A DNA stretch of 13,715 bases from Desulfobulbaceae bacterium (GCA_030633145.1 DAOVTM010000051.1:1-13715); one strand, 5' to 3'. Counted from the first letter of the stretch, positions 6,789 to 13,715 are shown. Notes: generated by a model not told the origin, from the letters alone. A program made the numbers and translations.

Positions 6789-7772
6789 TCAGACCTGGCT
6801 TGCATCCGCTCTTGACGAGTGCCGCAGAATAATCCCGGAAAGGGTGCCAAGCAGTAATCCCGCAAAAAGGAGCTGTTGCAGGACTGAACACTCGACGAGG
6901 ACATAGGCAAGAGCCAGCAAAGGCAGCAGAGCAGCCCGGACAAGAAAACGCATCAGGGAATGGTCTCTGATAAAATCGGCAACCGGTGGCGACCAGGTAT
7001 AATAGAGTTCCACAAAAGCCTTGCCGAGCCTGTTGGTCAGCAGGTGGTGGTCACGAAACTTTTTCAACAAAACTACCTGCGGCTCCAGGGAGGTGCCGAA
7101 GGCGGCAGTGGCGATGAAACATCCTCCGCCTCCTCCACCGCCGCTACTCTGATCACTCATAGTAATCAGGGTCGAGGAAAAGCCCTGGGCAATAACGTAT
7201 GAGCCGTCGTTATTGGGATGAACACCGTCAAAGTTAAGGCTCCCCCATTCGTTGATAACATTATTATAGGTATCGACCAGGGTTACCCCCCCGTCACCGG
7301 CAGCAGAACGAATCAGTGGATTATAATTTTCAGGGGTGTAGCCGGGATTTGAATTCGGGGTGATGGTGGACATAATGGGAATAGCACCTGCATCTGCTGC
7401 CTGTTGAGCCATATTGCTGAGGTTGAAGGAGGTTGTTGCCGGTGAGATGCCTATTTCCACGTCATTAGCCCCTTCCATGATGATGACATAAGTGGGGCGC
7501 GAATCCTCCAGAACTCCTGCAAATCTCTGCACTCCATTGATGGTATCCTCTCCACCTTTTCCTCCGTTGAACACCTGTAATGAAGAACCGCTTGCGCTGA
7601 GAATACCCTGCAGGTTGCTTGGATAGGGAGTGGCCTTATAGCCCGCAGTTATGGAATCACCAAAACAGGTCACCACCGGTGCCTGCGCCTCGGTCTGTGC
7701 CTGCCCGTCGGAGCCAAGGAGAAGAAGCACCAGAAATCCAGAAAGAACCATTCCCCATATCTTGCTCTGCAT
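6789..7772 (-). CDS. Exported SGNH/GDSL hydrolase with CFI-box C-terminal domain
   Basis: From the ATG at 7772 (preceded by AAGGGAACA and GGAG) the 327-aa protein opens with a signal peptide (MQSKIWGMVLSGFLVLLLL). The SGNH domain has block I FGDSITAG with nucleophile Ser40, block II NGGKGG (about 69-74), block III EGAND (Asn103) and block V DGVHP with Asp182 and His185. The family contains lipases, esterases and carbohydrate O-deacetylases. A poly-Gly run (about 211-217) leads to CFIATAAFG (218-226), PQVVLLKKFRDHHLL and YYTWSPPVADFI. This is the pattern of the CFI-box-CTERM domain, and two hydrophobic segments end the protein. That tail probably anchors or sorts the enzyme at the membrane. 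A longer GTG start at 7823 overlapping the upstream stop is possible but would bury the signal peptide. Confidence 0.92.
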   Translation of the reverse strand: MQSKIWGMVLSGFLVLLLLGSDGQAQTEAQAPVVTCFGDSITAGYKATPYPSNLQGILSASGSSLQVFNGGKGGEDTINGVQRFAGVLEDSRPTYVIIMEGANDVEIGISPATTSFNLSNMAQQAADAGAIPIMSTITPNSNPGYTPENYNPLIRSAAGDGGVTLVDTYNNVINEWGSLNFDGVHPNNDGSYVIAQGFSSTLITMSDQSSGGGGGGGCFIATAAFGTSLEPQVVLLKKFRDHHLLTNRLGKAFVELYYTWSPPVADFIRDHSLMRFLVRAALLPLLALAYVLVECSVLQQLLFAGLLLGTLSGIILRHSSRADASQV

Positions 7773-7819
7773 TGTTCCCTTACTCCGTTGATTTTTTTTA
7801 GATTGCCTCATGGGAGCGG

Positions 7820-8584
7820 TCACAGTATTTTGAGAAAATACTGACTGTCCGATTCTACAAAGGAGGGTAATTGCACCTCGGGTTCCTCTGCGGCAACCTG
7901 CTCTTCGTCCTCTACCTGCTGTTCCGCAGCCCAGCCGTCAGTGCTGTATGTCGAAAAAAGGTGGACATAGCTGCTGCCATTACTACTACTACTACGAAAT
8001 CCTGTCCAGCGAACCTCGATCTCTCCCCTGTCATTATAACCAATGGTCGGTTTGACATCAGGTACTTCATTAACGCTATTGACCACCTCAGGCACTGACC
8101 ACTGTTCGTTGATAAACCTGCTGGCGTAAATTTCATCATTGCCGCCGTCATTCCCGGCCCAGACCAGCCACAGCCTGTTCTTTTTTTCCAGCAAAATGGA
8201 GGGGGTAATCGCCGTAGCCTGCTCCATCTCTATCTTAATCGGTTCTGACCATACACCATCGCTGGTAACAGCGTACTCAATGGAGATCCCATCCGGGCGT
8301 ACGGCTGACCAGAACAGCCATTTGGTGCCGTCCGTTGCAATATCAACAACCGGATGAAGGTTATCTGCGTTATTATCGGTGATCTTCACCGGATCATTCC
8401 AGCTTCCATCTGTAAAAGAACAGGCGTATATCTCATGGCGCAGTCCATCAGACTGAGCCCATACCAACTCCCCGGTAGAGACGGTCAAATCCGCTCCATT
8501 ACACGATTGAGCGAGGACTATGAACAGTAGAAAAACAGTGAGCCACAGGCAGCAGGTACCTTTGAAATAATTACGTATTCCCAT
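7820..8584 (-). CDS. Exported protein with beta-propeller (BNR-like) repeats
   Basis: The 254-aa protein starts at the ATG at 8584, with CGGAG 7 nt upstream and a signal peptide (MGIRNYFKGTCCLWLTVFLLFIVLAQS). The mature part has at least three similar repeats: an EIYACSFTDGSWNDPVKIT-like strand set, a SIEYAVTSDGVWSEPIKI set and an EIYASRFINEQWSVPEVV set. They are joined by segments such as TKWLFWSA and RLWLVWAGN. This W.xP pattern is that of BNR/sialidase-like propeller blades, but too few blades are present for a full catalytic propeller and I see no sialidase active site. The C-terminus is acidic. A Cys follows the signal (AQSC), but the lipobox is poor. It lies 47 bp upstream of the SGNH hydrolase and may be its glycan-binding or scaffold partner. 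Confidence 0.8.
   Translation of the reverse strand: MGIRNYFKGTCCLWLTVFLLFIVLAQSCNGADLTVSTGELVWAQSDGLRHEIYACSFTDGSWNDPVKITDNNADNLHPVVDIATDGTKWLFWSAVRPDGISIEYAVTSDGVWSEPIKIEMEQATAITPSILLEKKNRLWLVWAGNDGGNDEIYASRFINEQWSVPEVVNSVNEVPDVKPTIGYNDRGEIEVRWTGFRSSSSNGSSYVHLFSTYSTDGWAAEQQVEDEEQVAAEEPEVQLPSFVESDSQYFLKIL
7823..7843. repeat. Perfect 9-bp hairpin at the 3' end of the propeller-like gene
   Basis: CAGTATTTT (7823-7831) and AAAATACTG (7835-7843) are perfect inverted repeats around a 3-nt loop. The hairpin codes for the last seven residues of the propeller-like protein and ends right at its stop codon. No T-run follows on the minus strand, so it is not a standard terminator. It may slow mRNA decay or ribosomes within the operon. 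Confidence 0.75.
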
Positions 8585-8599
8585 GCTGGTCTCCGATAT

Positions 8600-8676
8600 G
8601 AGTTGAGAGTGATGAGTTGTGAGTTTTGAGTGCCATTCAAGTACTTGCATTCTCAAAACTCAAATCTCAAAACTTA
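8600..8676. repeat. Inverted heptamer repeat between the DUF2142-like and propeller-like genes
   Basis: The left arm (8600-8634) has phased units GAGTTGA, GAGTGAT, GAGTTGT, GAGTTTT, GAGTGCC. The right arm (about 8652-8676) has CTCAAAACTC, then CTCAAAACT. GAGTTTTGAG and CTCAAAACTC pair perfectly over 10 bp, and the stem extends imperfectly over about 13 more. The loop contains the palindrome CAAGTACTTG. If the propeller-like gene is called from an upstream start, the repeat is mistranslated as a false N-terminus (SKLTTHHSQLI). Confidence 0.87.
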
Positions 8677-10608
8677 CATACCATACTTACCAATGTCCCG
8701 CAAGCCGACGAAAACAAAATTATATATTGACAGGGAGAACATGAGAGTAAATAAACAATAAAACATGGGTCTGATCATCTTCTGACTATGATAAACCAAG
8801 ACAGAGAGCATGGGGATAATTGGCAGCAGGTAACGACCCTGGGCCTGGAAATCAACTGTCCATGCATGATAACAGGCCACCCCGATCAAGGCTGCGGCCG
8901 TACCAAGGGAGATGGTCAACAGGGCATTGCCGCCAATCCCACCCCTGATGACCACCGAACTGATCAGGCTCAACAGCAGCAAGAGGCCAACTATACGAAC
9001 ATAATCATAATAGGCAAAGGAGGCGGGCAGGGAGGTGTAGCCATACACTCCGAATGAGGTACGAAAGGTCTTTTCCCCCCATCTGTCCATGGTCAGAAAG
9101 CGGGTGAGGCTGGTACCCCGCTCGCGCATCTGTAAATAGGCATGTTTTTCATGGAGTGGGGTCTCTGGTTTATACATCTCGGTGGCGTATTTCTGCCTCG
9201 CCTCCAGGGACAGCCTGCCCTTATCAAAATCATTGACCCAATTATCCGTTATTCTGTACAGCCCGAACAATGAGGTGCCGATAAGCAGCACCGCCCCCAG
9301 GCGGAGGACTGTTTTCCTGTTCAACTGTGGACGCATTATCCATACTTTCCAGAGAAAATAGAGAAAGAAGAAAACATAGAGAAAATAAAAATTCTTTTTC
9401 AGCATCAGCACCGCCCCAAAGAGGATTCCCAGCAGGATGAGAACAGGCAGGGACAGGTTCTTCTCGCTCCGGAGAATGGCGGTAAAGGACGATTTTTCAC
9501 CGGCAAGTTGATACGCAGTCAGCAAACCGACAAAGGTAGCAAAGCCATCCGAATTAAAATAGCTGAAGATATACCAGATCTGGGGTGATATCAGGATAGG
9601 GAGGAGGAAAAAGCGAAAATCAGCCCTGTTGTAGCCATATAAGAGTAGAATCGTAAAGAGGATGATATTAAAAAAACGAAGTACAAGATAGGACTCTAGC
9701 TGTAACGGCTTGAAAAACCAGAGATATTTCCCGGCCAACTGATAGACAATTTCACCGGAATGGAGACGCGAAACCCCATAGACACTGTAGGTATGCTCAA
9801 TGGATGGATCTCCGATCCTGGGGGGGATGGTATGCTCTGCAAAGTATTTCCCGGCGGCAAGATGCACTGGCTCGTCAGGATGAACCCCTTCCAGGCTCAG
9901 GCTGGCCATGACCAGGATAAGAGCGAGGACAAAGGCACTGAGCAGGGGAATAAATCCGGTACGACTGAAAAAACGATGAAAGACACAGTAACCCGCAATG
10001 GAGAGCATAAAAATACCGGCCAGATGCAGGAACTCAAAGAGATTGAACTGAAACCCTGACTGGGGAAGATAAATCTTCAGATTAGGATCCCTGCTCTTGA
10101 CTTGGACTGTCACCCCCCGGGGGTGGCGGGTCAGTGACTCCACATTGCCCAGAATTTCAAGGTTTTTAAAATCATCCGCAGTCTGCAGGGTATAGTCAAG
10201 CCAGCCCTGCTGACGCAGGGTAATCCGCTTGATAGTGATCCAGGCCGTCTTTTCACTGGGATCCAGGCGCAAATGGTCAAGACCAGCAAGGTCGCAGACC
10301 CGAATATGGTATCGGTTCTGCCCCGGCTTGATCAGCAGCTGGGCCATCTTTTTCTCGCTGTACATGCCCTGCTCATTGGCCCAGTAGAACTTTAACACCG
10401 TTCTAGTATCAGTGGTCAGCTCCAGTTCGACCTGAGCCTTATTAAAGACCAGTTGATAGTAGGCTGCTGTACAGAGAAGGGATATCAGAAGAACAAACGC
10501 CCAGTGACAGACTCCTGGTTCACGCTGTTCCGGCCTGATGTCCCGATCAATACCATATAAAGATGAGGAATCAGCCTTTATTTTACGAAGCACTGGTGGT
10601 AATCTCAT
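8674..10608 (-). CDS. Polytopic membrane protein, DUF2142/GT-C-like, with N-terminal extracytoplasmic beta domain
   Basis: The 644-aa integral membrane protein (from the ATG at 10608) is probably a lipid-linked-sugar-dependent glycosyltransferase of the GT-C type, or a related polysaccharide enzyme. After one N-terminal span (about 35-53) comes a beta-rich extracytoplasmic domain (about 59-181) with a HLRLDPSE...ITIKRITL pattern. About ten further spans follow. HPDEPVHLA (243-251) in the first large loop is the DUF2142 signature region, with acidic residues where GT-C enzymes bind their donor. NSDGF (352-356), FGVYGYTSLP (about 519-528) and QGRYLLPIIP (590-599) are also typical. The start codon overlaps the end of the upstream acyltransferase gene by 26 bp, so the two are likely coupled. 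A TTG at 10665 would add 19 unlikely residues. The exact reaction is not known. Confidence 0.82.
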   Translation of the reverse strand: MRLPPVLRKIKADSSSLYGIDRDIRPEQREPGVCHWAFVLLISLLCTAAYYQLVFNKAQVELELTTDTRTVLKFYWANEQGMYSEKKMAQLLIKPGQNRYHIRVCDLAGLDHLRLDPSEKTAWITIKRITLRQQGWLDYTLQTADDFKNLEILGNVESLTRHPRGVTVQVKSRDPNLKIYLPQSGFQFNLFEFLHLAGIFMLSIAGYCVFHRFFSRTGFIPLLSAFVLALILVMASLSLEGVHPDEPVHLAAGKYFAEHTIPPRIGDPSIEHTYSVYGVSRLHSGEIVYQLAGKYLWFFKPLQLESYLVLRFFNIILFTILLLYGYNRADFRFFLLPILISPQIWYIFSYFNSDGFATFVGLLTAYQLAGEKSSFTAILRSEKNLSLPVLILLGILFGAVLMLKKNFYFLYVFFFLYFLWKVWIMRPQLNRKTVLRLGAVLLIGTSLFGLYRITDNWVNDFDKGRLSLEARQKYATEMYKPETPLHEKHAYLQMRERGTSLTRFLTMDRWGEKTFRTSFGVYGYTSLPASFAYYDYVRIVGLLLLLSLISSVVIRGGIGGNALLTISLGTAAALIGVACYHAWTVDFQAQGRYLLPIIPMLSVLVYHSQKMIRPMFYCLFTLMFSLSIYNFVFVGLRDIGKYGM

Positions 10609-12253
10609 AATGTGAGGGAGTAATATCCTTGGAGGAAGAACTTGAATGGATAAATGGCCGTTCAATATAGGTGTAAAGCAGGCAGGCCAGGCCGTAACTG
10701 AACATGAGGGTCAAGGCGAACAGTAAGAAACCACTCACAGTCTGATCAAAATACCAGAACACACCTTCTTTTATACAGTTAAGAACCAGGGGGTGAAAGA
10801 GATAAAGGCTGAAAGAGACAATGCTGATCGCCCGCAAAACCTTGCTGGAAAGCAACCGGTTCACCATGGACTGTTTCGCAGTCAAGATTACAAAGATGAG
10901 TGTGCCTGCTGCAACCCCGAACCAGCCAAAATAGAGCTGGGCAAAAACCCGATCTCCACCCCAGACCCTTTCTGTGGAACCTAGTAAAAAAAAGAGGAGG
11001 AGGAGCAGGCTGAGGGCTGAAAACAAACGGGTCATATTATATTTTTGCAAAAATACCCTTTCTCTGGGCTGATAAAAACCGTAATAGAGATAAGAGGTGA
11101 TGACACCTGCGAAAAAAATCCCGATATACGCCCGAAGATTCTGGTATCGCATGCCGTATAATGAAAAAACATCCGCATCAACAAAGCAGTTTGCCAGAAC
11201 CATCAACAGGGTTAGATTGAGGATAATCAAGAGCGGTTTCCCTTGCAGGACAAGATAGTTGACCGCCATCAAAGGCGGAACCAGCAGGTAAAAGAGCATT
11301 TCCTGGGGAACGACCCAGAGATGCGCATTGCCCTGAAGAAAGAGAAAATGACGCAGAGCCTCATCAAAACGATCCTGAAACAAATAGCTGATCAGGATGA
11401 AGAGATAGTATGCCGGTACAATGCGCTGAATCCTTCGGATAAAGAAATGGCTTAGAAATTGAACGGACACTGCTCGCTCCGGCTGTTGCACAAAGGGTCT
11501 GGCAAGGAGGAAACCGCTTAAACTCATAAAGAGCCAGACTCCGCCAGCACCAAGACCGGTGAAACGTCCCCAGCAGTGATCGGCAACCACCATGATCACG
11601 GCAAGGCCGCGCAGTCCGTCCAGGGCAACGATGTTTCGACCCGTGGTGGGTCGTTTTCCGCCAATATCAGCAAAGGGTGGGAAACGGCAAAAATCCATTC
11701 CCTGCAGGATAAAATAAAGAACAACAGCAGCCAGCAGGGGCAGGCCATAGCCGAGAAACAGACCATGGGCAAGCAACGGCCCATTGCTTACGATGTACGG
11801 GTCTGCACCAATGGCTGTAATGGCGACATCCTCTCCGGCTGCAAGCAGGACATCATGGTGATCAGTAAAGAGACGTTTGATATCAGAGGGGTTCAGAGTG
11901 ACCGTACGGGCAAGATGACTGGTGACAGTGATAGAATGGAGATGGATGGTTCCAGTGAACCCTTCAAAATCAAGACGAACCCTGTTGACCGACCTGCTGC
12001 CCAGGGAAAACCCTGCCTTCTCAATTCTGCCCGGCTGTATTTCCCTGGCTATAACAGAATGTTTTTCCTGAAACACATTTTTTCTGACACCATTGCTGTA
12101 AAAAAGCTGTATCCGTACTGGCTGGTCGGCCTGCAGGACCAGGGTCACGCCAGATGCCCCAGGTAAAACAACCCTGCATATCGCAACCAGAGCGACAAAA
12201 AAAACAGCGGCAAGAATAAGGGAGATACCCGTTTTATGTATTCTGCCAGCCAC
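10583..12253 (-). CDS. Acyltransferase-3 family membrane protein (OafA/YrhL-like) with N-terminal extracytoplasmic beta domain
   Basis: It transfers acyl groups, typically acetyl, to extracytoplasmic sugars; OafA-type enzymes O-acetylate O-antigen or capsule. The 556-aa protein starts at GTG 12253 (GAGGG about 5 nt upstream; no ATG nearby). It has one N-terminal span (9-30) and then a beta-rich domain (about 36-155) containing RVRLDFEG...HLHSITV. The Acyl_transf_3 core begins near 208 with LDGLRGLAVIMVVADHC (Arg215, His226). GAGGVWLFMSLSGFLLARPF lies at 235-254, FIRRIQRIVPAYY at 271-283 and HLWVVPQEMLFYLL at 311-324, the usual HLW..E.FY motif. FSLYLFHPLVL occurs near the C-terminus. The tail is Ser-rich. 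The extra N-terminal domain is not part of ordinary OafA proteins and resembles that of the next gene. Confidence 0.92.
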   Translation of the reverse strand: MAGRIHKTGISLILAAVFFVALVAICRVVLPGASGVTLVLQADQPVRIQLFYSNGVRKNVFQEKHSVIAREIQPGRIEKAGFSLGSRSVNRVRLDFEGFTGTIHLHSITVTSHLARTVTLNPSDIKRLFTDHHDVLLAAGEDVAITAIGADPYIVSNGPLLAHGLFLGYGLPLLAAVVLYFILQGMDFCRFPPFADIGGKRPTTGRNIVALDGLRGLAVIMVVADHCWGRFTGLGAGGVWLFMSLSGFLLARPFVQQPERAVSVQFLSHFFIRRIQRIVPAYYLFILISYLFQDRFDEALRHFLFLQGNAHLWVVPQEMLFYLLVPPLMAVNYLVLQGKPLLIILNLTLLMVLANCFVDADVFSLYGMRYQNLRAYIGIFFAGVITSYLYYGFYQPRERVFLQKYNMTRLFSALSLLLLLFFLLGSTERVWGGDRVFAQLYFGWFGVAAGTLIFVILTAKQSMVNRLLSSKVLRAISIVSFSLYLFHPLVLNCIKEGVFWYFDQTVSGFLLFALTLMFSYGLACLLYTYIERPFIHSSSSSKDITPSHYEITTSAS

Positions 12254-12290
12254 TTGACCCTCAGAGTCTCATTGGGAAATATCAGTCCGC

Positions 12291-12836
12291 TTACTGCACA
12301 GGCTGGAAGGTAATCTCATGCCACTTGCAGTAGGCTCCGTGTTCTTCGCAGTCCCAATCTTCTTCTCCATAAAACTTAACCTCATCCCCTTTCGCTACAG
12401 TATGCTTTCCAAGGTCAACCGTTCGTTTCCTATCTGGACAAACATCACGCCAGTTTTCTTCCTCGCAGCCACACTCGGTCGAGCTAAGGGGGTATCGATC
12501 AGATTTAATCAGGTGTCCACCCAAGGCTACAGAGTATTTTGGTTGTCCGTCAAATTCCGTTTGAATGGTCAAGACGATCATGTAGTCACCGCTTTCTCCA
12601 GGAAACGAGGCCTGGCAGCTACCACTACCGGAGTGTGCTTTCAGGCCGAGAGCACCATCCCGAGTTGTCCAGCTGCTGGAACAACTGAAATCGGACAGTG
12701 CTGACAAGGTGACTTCAGAAGGGGGCGGTACAACCTCTGTTCCACCGTCACTTGTACCGTTGTCGTTATTGTCACAGCCGGAGAGTACCATGATAAGGAC
12801 AAACGCCAGCAGGAAAGTAAGAGATAAAAATTTCAT
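12291..12836 (-). CDS. Cysteine-rich lipoprotein with a possible carbohydrate-binding domain
   Basis: The 181-aa protein has a short signal peptide and a lipobox VLSGC with Cys21. An Asp/Asn/Gly/Pro-rich linker (22-41) follows. The mature domain has seven more cysteines (52, 74, 122, 124, 133, 163, 170), which probably form disulfides. GDYMIVLTIQTEFDGQPKYSV (83-103), VDLGKHTVAKGDEVKFYG (140-157) and YCKWHEITFQPV (169-180) look like the edge strands of a jelly-roll sugar-binding module such as those attached to polysaccharide-active enzymes. This is pattern resemblance, not a firm family call. The acyltransferase gene follows after 37 bp on the same strand. The ribosome binding site is weak (CAGG about 13 nt upstream). 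Confidence 0.8.
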   Translation of the reverse strand: MKFLSLTFLLAFVLIMVLSGCDNNDNGTSDGGTEVVPPPSEVTLSALSDFSCSSSWTTRDGALGLKAHSGSGSCQASFPGESGDYMIVLTIQTEFDGQPKYSVALGGHLIKSDRYPLSSTECGCEEENWRDVCPDRKRTVDLGKHTVAKGDEVKFYGEEDWDCEEHGAYCKWHEITFQPVQ

Positions 12837-12894
12837 TATAATTTTAAGACCTGAGTAAAAATAATAAAGATGAATGGGTTATCATAGTTTGTTA

Positions 12895-12923
12895 TAGTTT
12901 AATGCAAACATCCGCATAAACTA
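12895..12923. repeat. AT-rich inverted repeat at the end of the 77-aa gene
   Basis: TAGTTTAATGC (12895-12905) and GCATAAACTA (12914-12923) are inverted repeats with a single bulged base and an 8-nt loop. The right arm includes the TAG stop of the 77-aa gene. On the minus strand no clear T-run follows. It may be a weak terminator, a processing site or an operator upstream of the lipoprotein gene; the short 12837-12920 spacer has no firm promoter. Confidence 0.55.
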
Positions 12924-13154
12924 TCTCTTCAGTCGCAGATAAATGCGATGCAGATAATGTTCAAACGGGATGATCAGGGGAAAGACAAACCTGCCCAGCC
13001 GGTGAGAGAGAAGGAGGATAACCATTCCCTTGAGGCGAGGCTCGCCGCCCAAATTCCCATGGGGGATGATTTTTGCTCGCATGCTGGTGGAGATGATTCG
13101 CCCTATCTCGCCCTTGCCTATATCATAATTTTTCGTGGTAATGTAATTGTCCAT
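12921..13154 (-). CDS. Small protein of unknown function (77 aa)
   Basis: I do not recognise this protein. It has a polar N-terminal half and a hydrophobic, basic C-terminal half (MVILLLSHRLGRFVFPLIIP, then HYLHRIYLRLKR). Support for it being real: AAGGA stands 9 nt before the ATG at 13154, and it starts only 9 bp after the stop of the gene to its right on the same strand. The AAGGA partly overlaps that stop region, as is common in operons. It may be membrane-associated. It could also be the remnant tail of a larger gene, but no adjoining frame supports that. Confidence 0.62.
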   Translation of the reverse strand: MDNYITTKNYDIGKGEIGRIISTSMRAKIIPHGNLGGEPRLKGMVILLLSHRLGRFVFPLIIPFEHYLHRIYLRLKR

Positions 13155-13163
13155 AATGCGTCC

Positions 13164-13715
13164 TTAACTCTTCAAATGTTCTCGGATCAGGCGGAGGAAA
13201 AAACCAATTCGCAAAAACGGCTGCCAGCGAAGCTTCACGTTGGAGCAAAGCCACAGCTCTTTTACCTTAGGCTGTTTTCCGGCTCGGTGCTGTCCGTGAA
13301 AATCATCCAGATGGTTCTGGTGGCGAATTGCCTCAATCTCCCTGGTTTTAGGAAAGGCCAGCCGGGTTACCAGTAGATAGTTGAGCCAGGGCTTGAGTTC
13401 CTCCACTGAAAAGCCCAAAATGGCTGCCGCATGGCCGTATCTTTGCGCACCGGCCAAAATACCCTCCTGCAAGGGTCTGAAATGACTGTCCTGTTCCTTT
13501 TCCGCCTGCCCGACCTGATCATCTTCCTGCCGAAAAATAAGTTCATAGCCATCCTCGGTCAGTTTATAGCCGTTCAGGGTGGGATGAGGAGCCCGGCAGG
13601 CCTCTTCAAAGAGATCCCGGTTGTAAAGGACTGTTGAACCGGCAAGATCAAAACGATCCCGGTCATAGATGATCCCCTCCACCCGGTTACGGGGCGAGGT
13701 TGGATAGCTGATCCC
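13164..13715 (-). CDS. Protein of unknown function, 5' end cut by window edge
   Basis: An open frame of 183 codons runs from the right edge to a TAA at 13164. The visible part begins GISYPTSPRNRVEGIIYDRD and contains LAGSTVLYNRDLFEEACRAPHP and TLNGYKLTEDGYELIF, then a charged segment and a basic tail ending LRIGFFLRLIREHLKS. A GTG at 13682 could start a 172-aa protein, but the frame is open upstream with ordinary codon use, so the gene most likely continues past the edge. I do not recognise the family. Its neighbours suggest an envelope-polysaccharide role, but that is only context. The 77-aa gene follows after 9 bp. Confidence 0.7.
   Translation of the reverse strand, partial: GISYPTSPRNRVEGIIYDRDRFDLAGSTVLYNRDLFEEACRAPHPTLNGYKLTEDGYELIFRQEDDQVGQAEKEQDSHFRPLQEGILAGAQRYGHAAAILGFSVEELKPWLNYLLVTRLAFPKTREIEAIRHQNHLDDFHGQHRAGKQPKVKELWLCSNVKLRWQPFLRIGFFLRLIREHLKS

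Noticed and set aside
7981..7995. Five-copy trinucleotide TAC repeat
   Set aside because: It encodes a short Ser run in the propeller-like gene. Being in frame, a copy change would only change Ser number, so it is not phase-variable.
8585..8656. N-terminal extension of the propeller-like protein from an ATG at 8656
   Set aside because: The extension is a translation of the heptamer repeat and places 24 residues before a clear signal peptide. The ATG at 8584 has a good ribosome binding site.
11576..12166. Plus-strand ORF of 196 codons opposite the acyltransferase
   Set aside because: It is a shadow frame of the acyltransferase gene, of low-complexity polar composition with no recognisable domain.

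Overview
The window looks like a chromosomal piece of a Gram-negative, deltaproteobacterial-type organism (Desulfobacterota, perhaps near Desulfobulbales). This is inferred from the ilvB-ilvN-psd order, the lipoproteins, a CFI-box type C-terminus, and intergenic spacers filled with heptamer and palindromic repeats. The taxonomic call is not proven by the sequence. Nearly all genes lie on the minus strand; only two (4496-5707) are on the plus strand.

Left part (1-4136, minus strand, read right to left): a near-consensus sigma70 promoter at 4108-4136 drives ilvB and ilvN, the large and small subunits of acetolactate synthase in branched-chain amino acid synthesis. Next come psd (phosphatidylserine decarboxylase) and a nucleotide-sugar dehydrogenase cut by the left edge. 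Every spacer here is occupied by repeats. An inverted heptamer repeat lies between ilvB and ilvN. A 183-bp palindromic element lies between ilvN and psd, where ilvC sits in Geobacter-type operons. A tandem heptamer array lies between psd and the dehydrogenase.

Middle (4137-5707): an AT-rich divergent regulatory region leads into two tandem plus-strand paralogs of unknown function. Both have twin-arginine-like signal peptides, a Pro/Glu linker and a small exported domain. They converge tail to tail, 7 bp apart, with the next minus-strand operon.

Right part (5708-13715, minus strand): a cell-envelope cluster. In transcription order it holds a partial gene of unknown function cut by the right edge, a 77-aa unknown gene, a Cys-rich lipoprotein, an acyltransferase-3 membrane protein, a DUF2142/GT-C-like membrane protein, a propeller-like exported protein, an SGNH (GDSL) hydrolase with a CFI-box C-terminus, and a lipoprotein of the serine beta-lactamase/DD-peptidase fold. 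The two large membrane proteins carry what looks like the same N-terminal extracytoplasmic beta domain. One enzyme that adds acyl groups sits with two exported serine hydrolases, which suggests building and editing of a surface glycan. This is inference from families and neighbours. No RNA gene, CRISPR array, IS element or integrase was seen.
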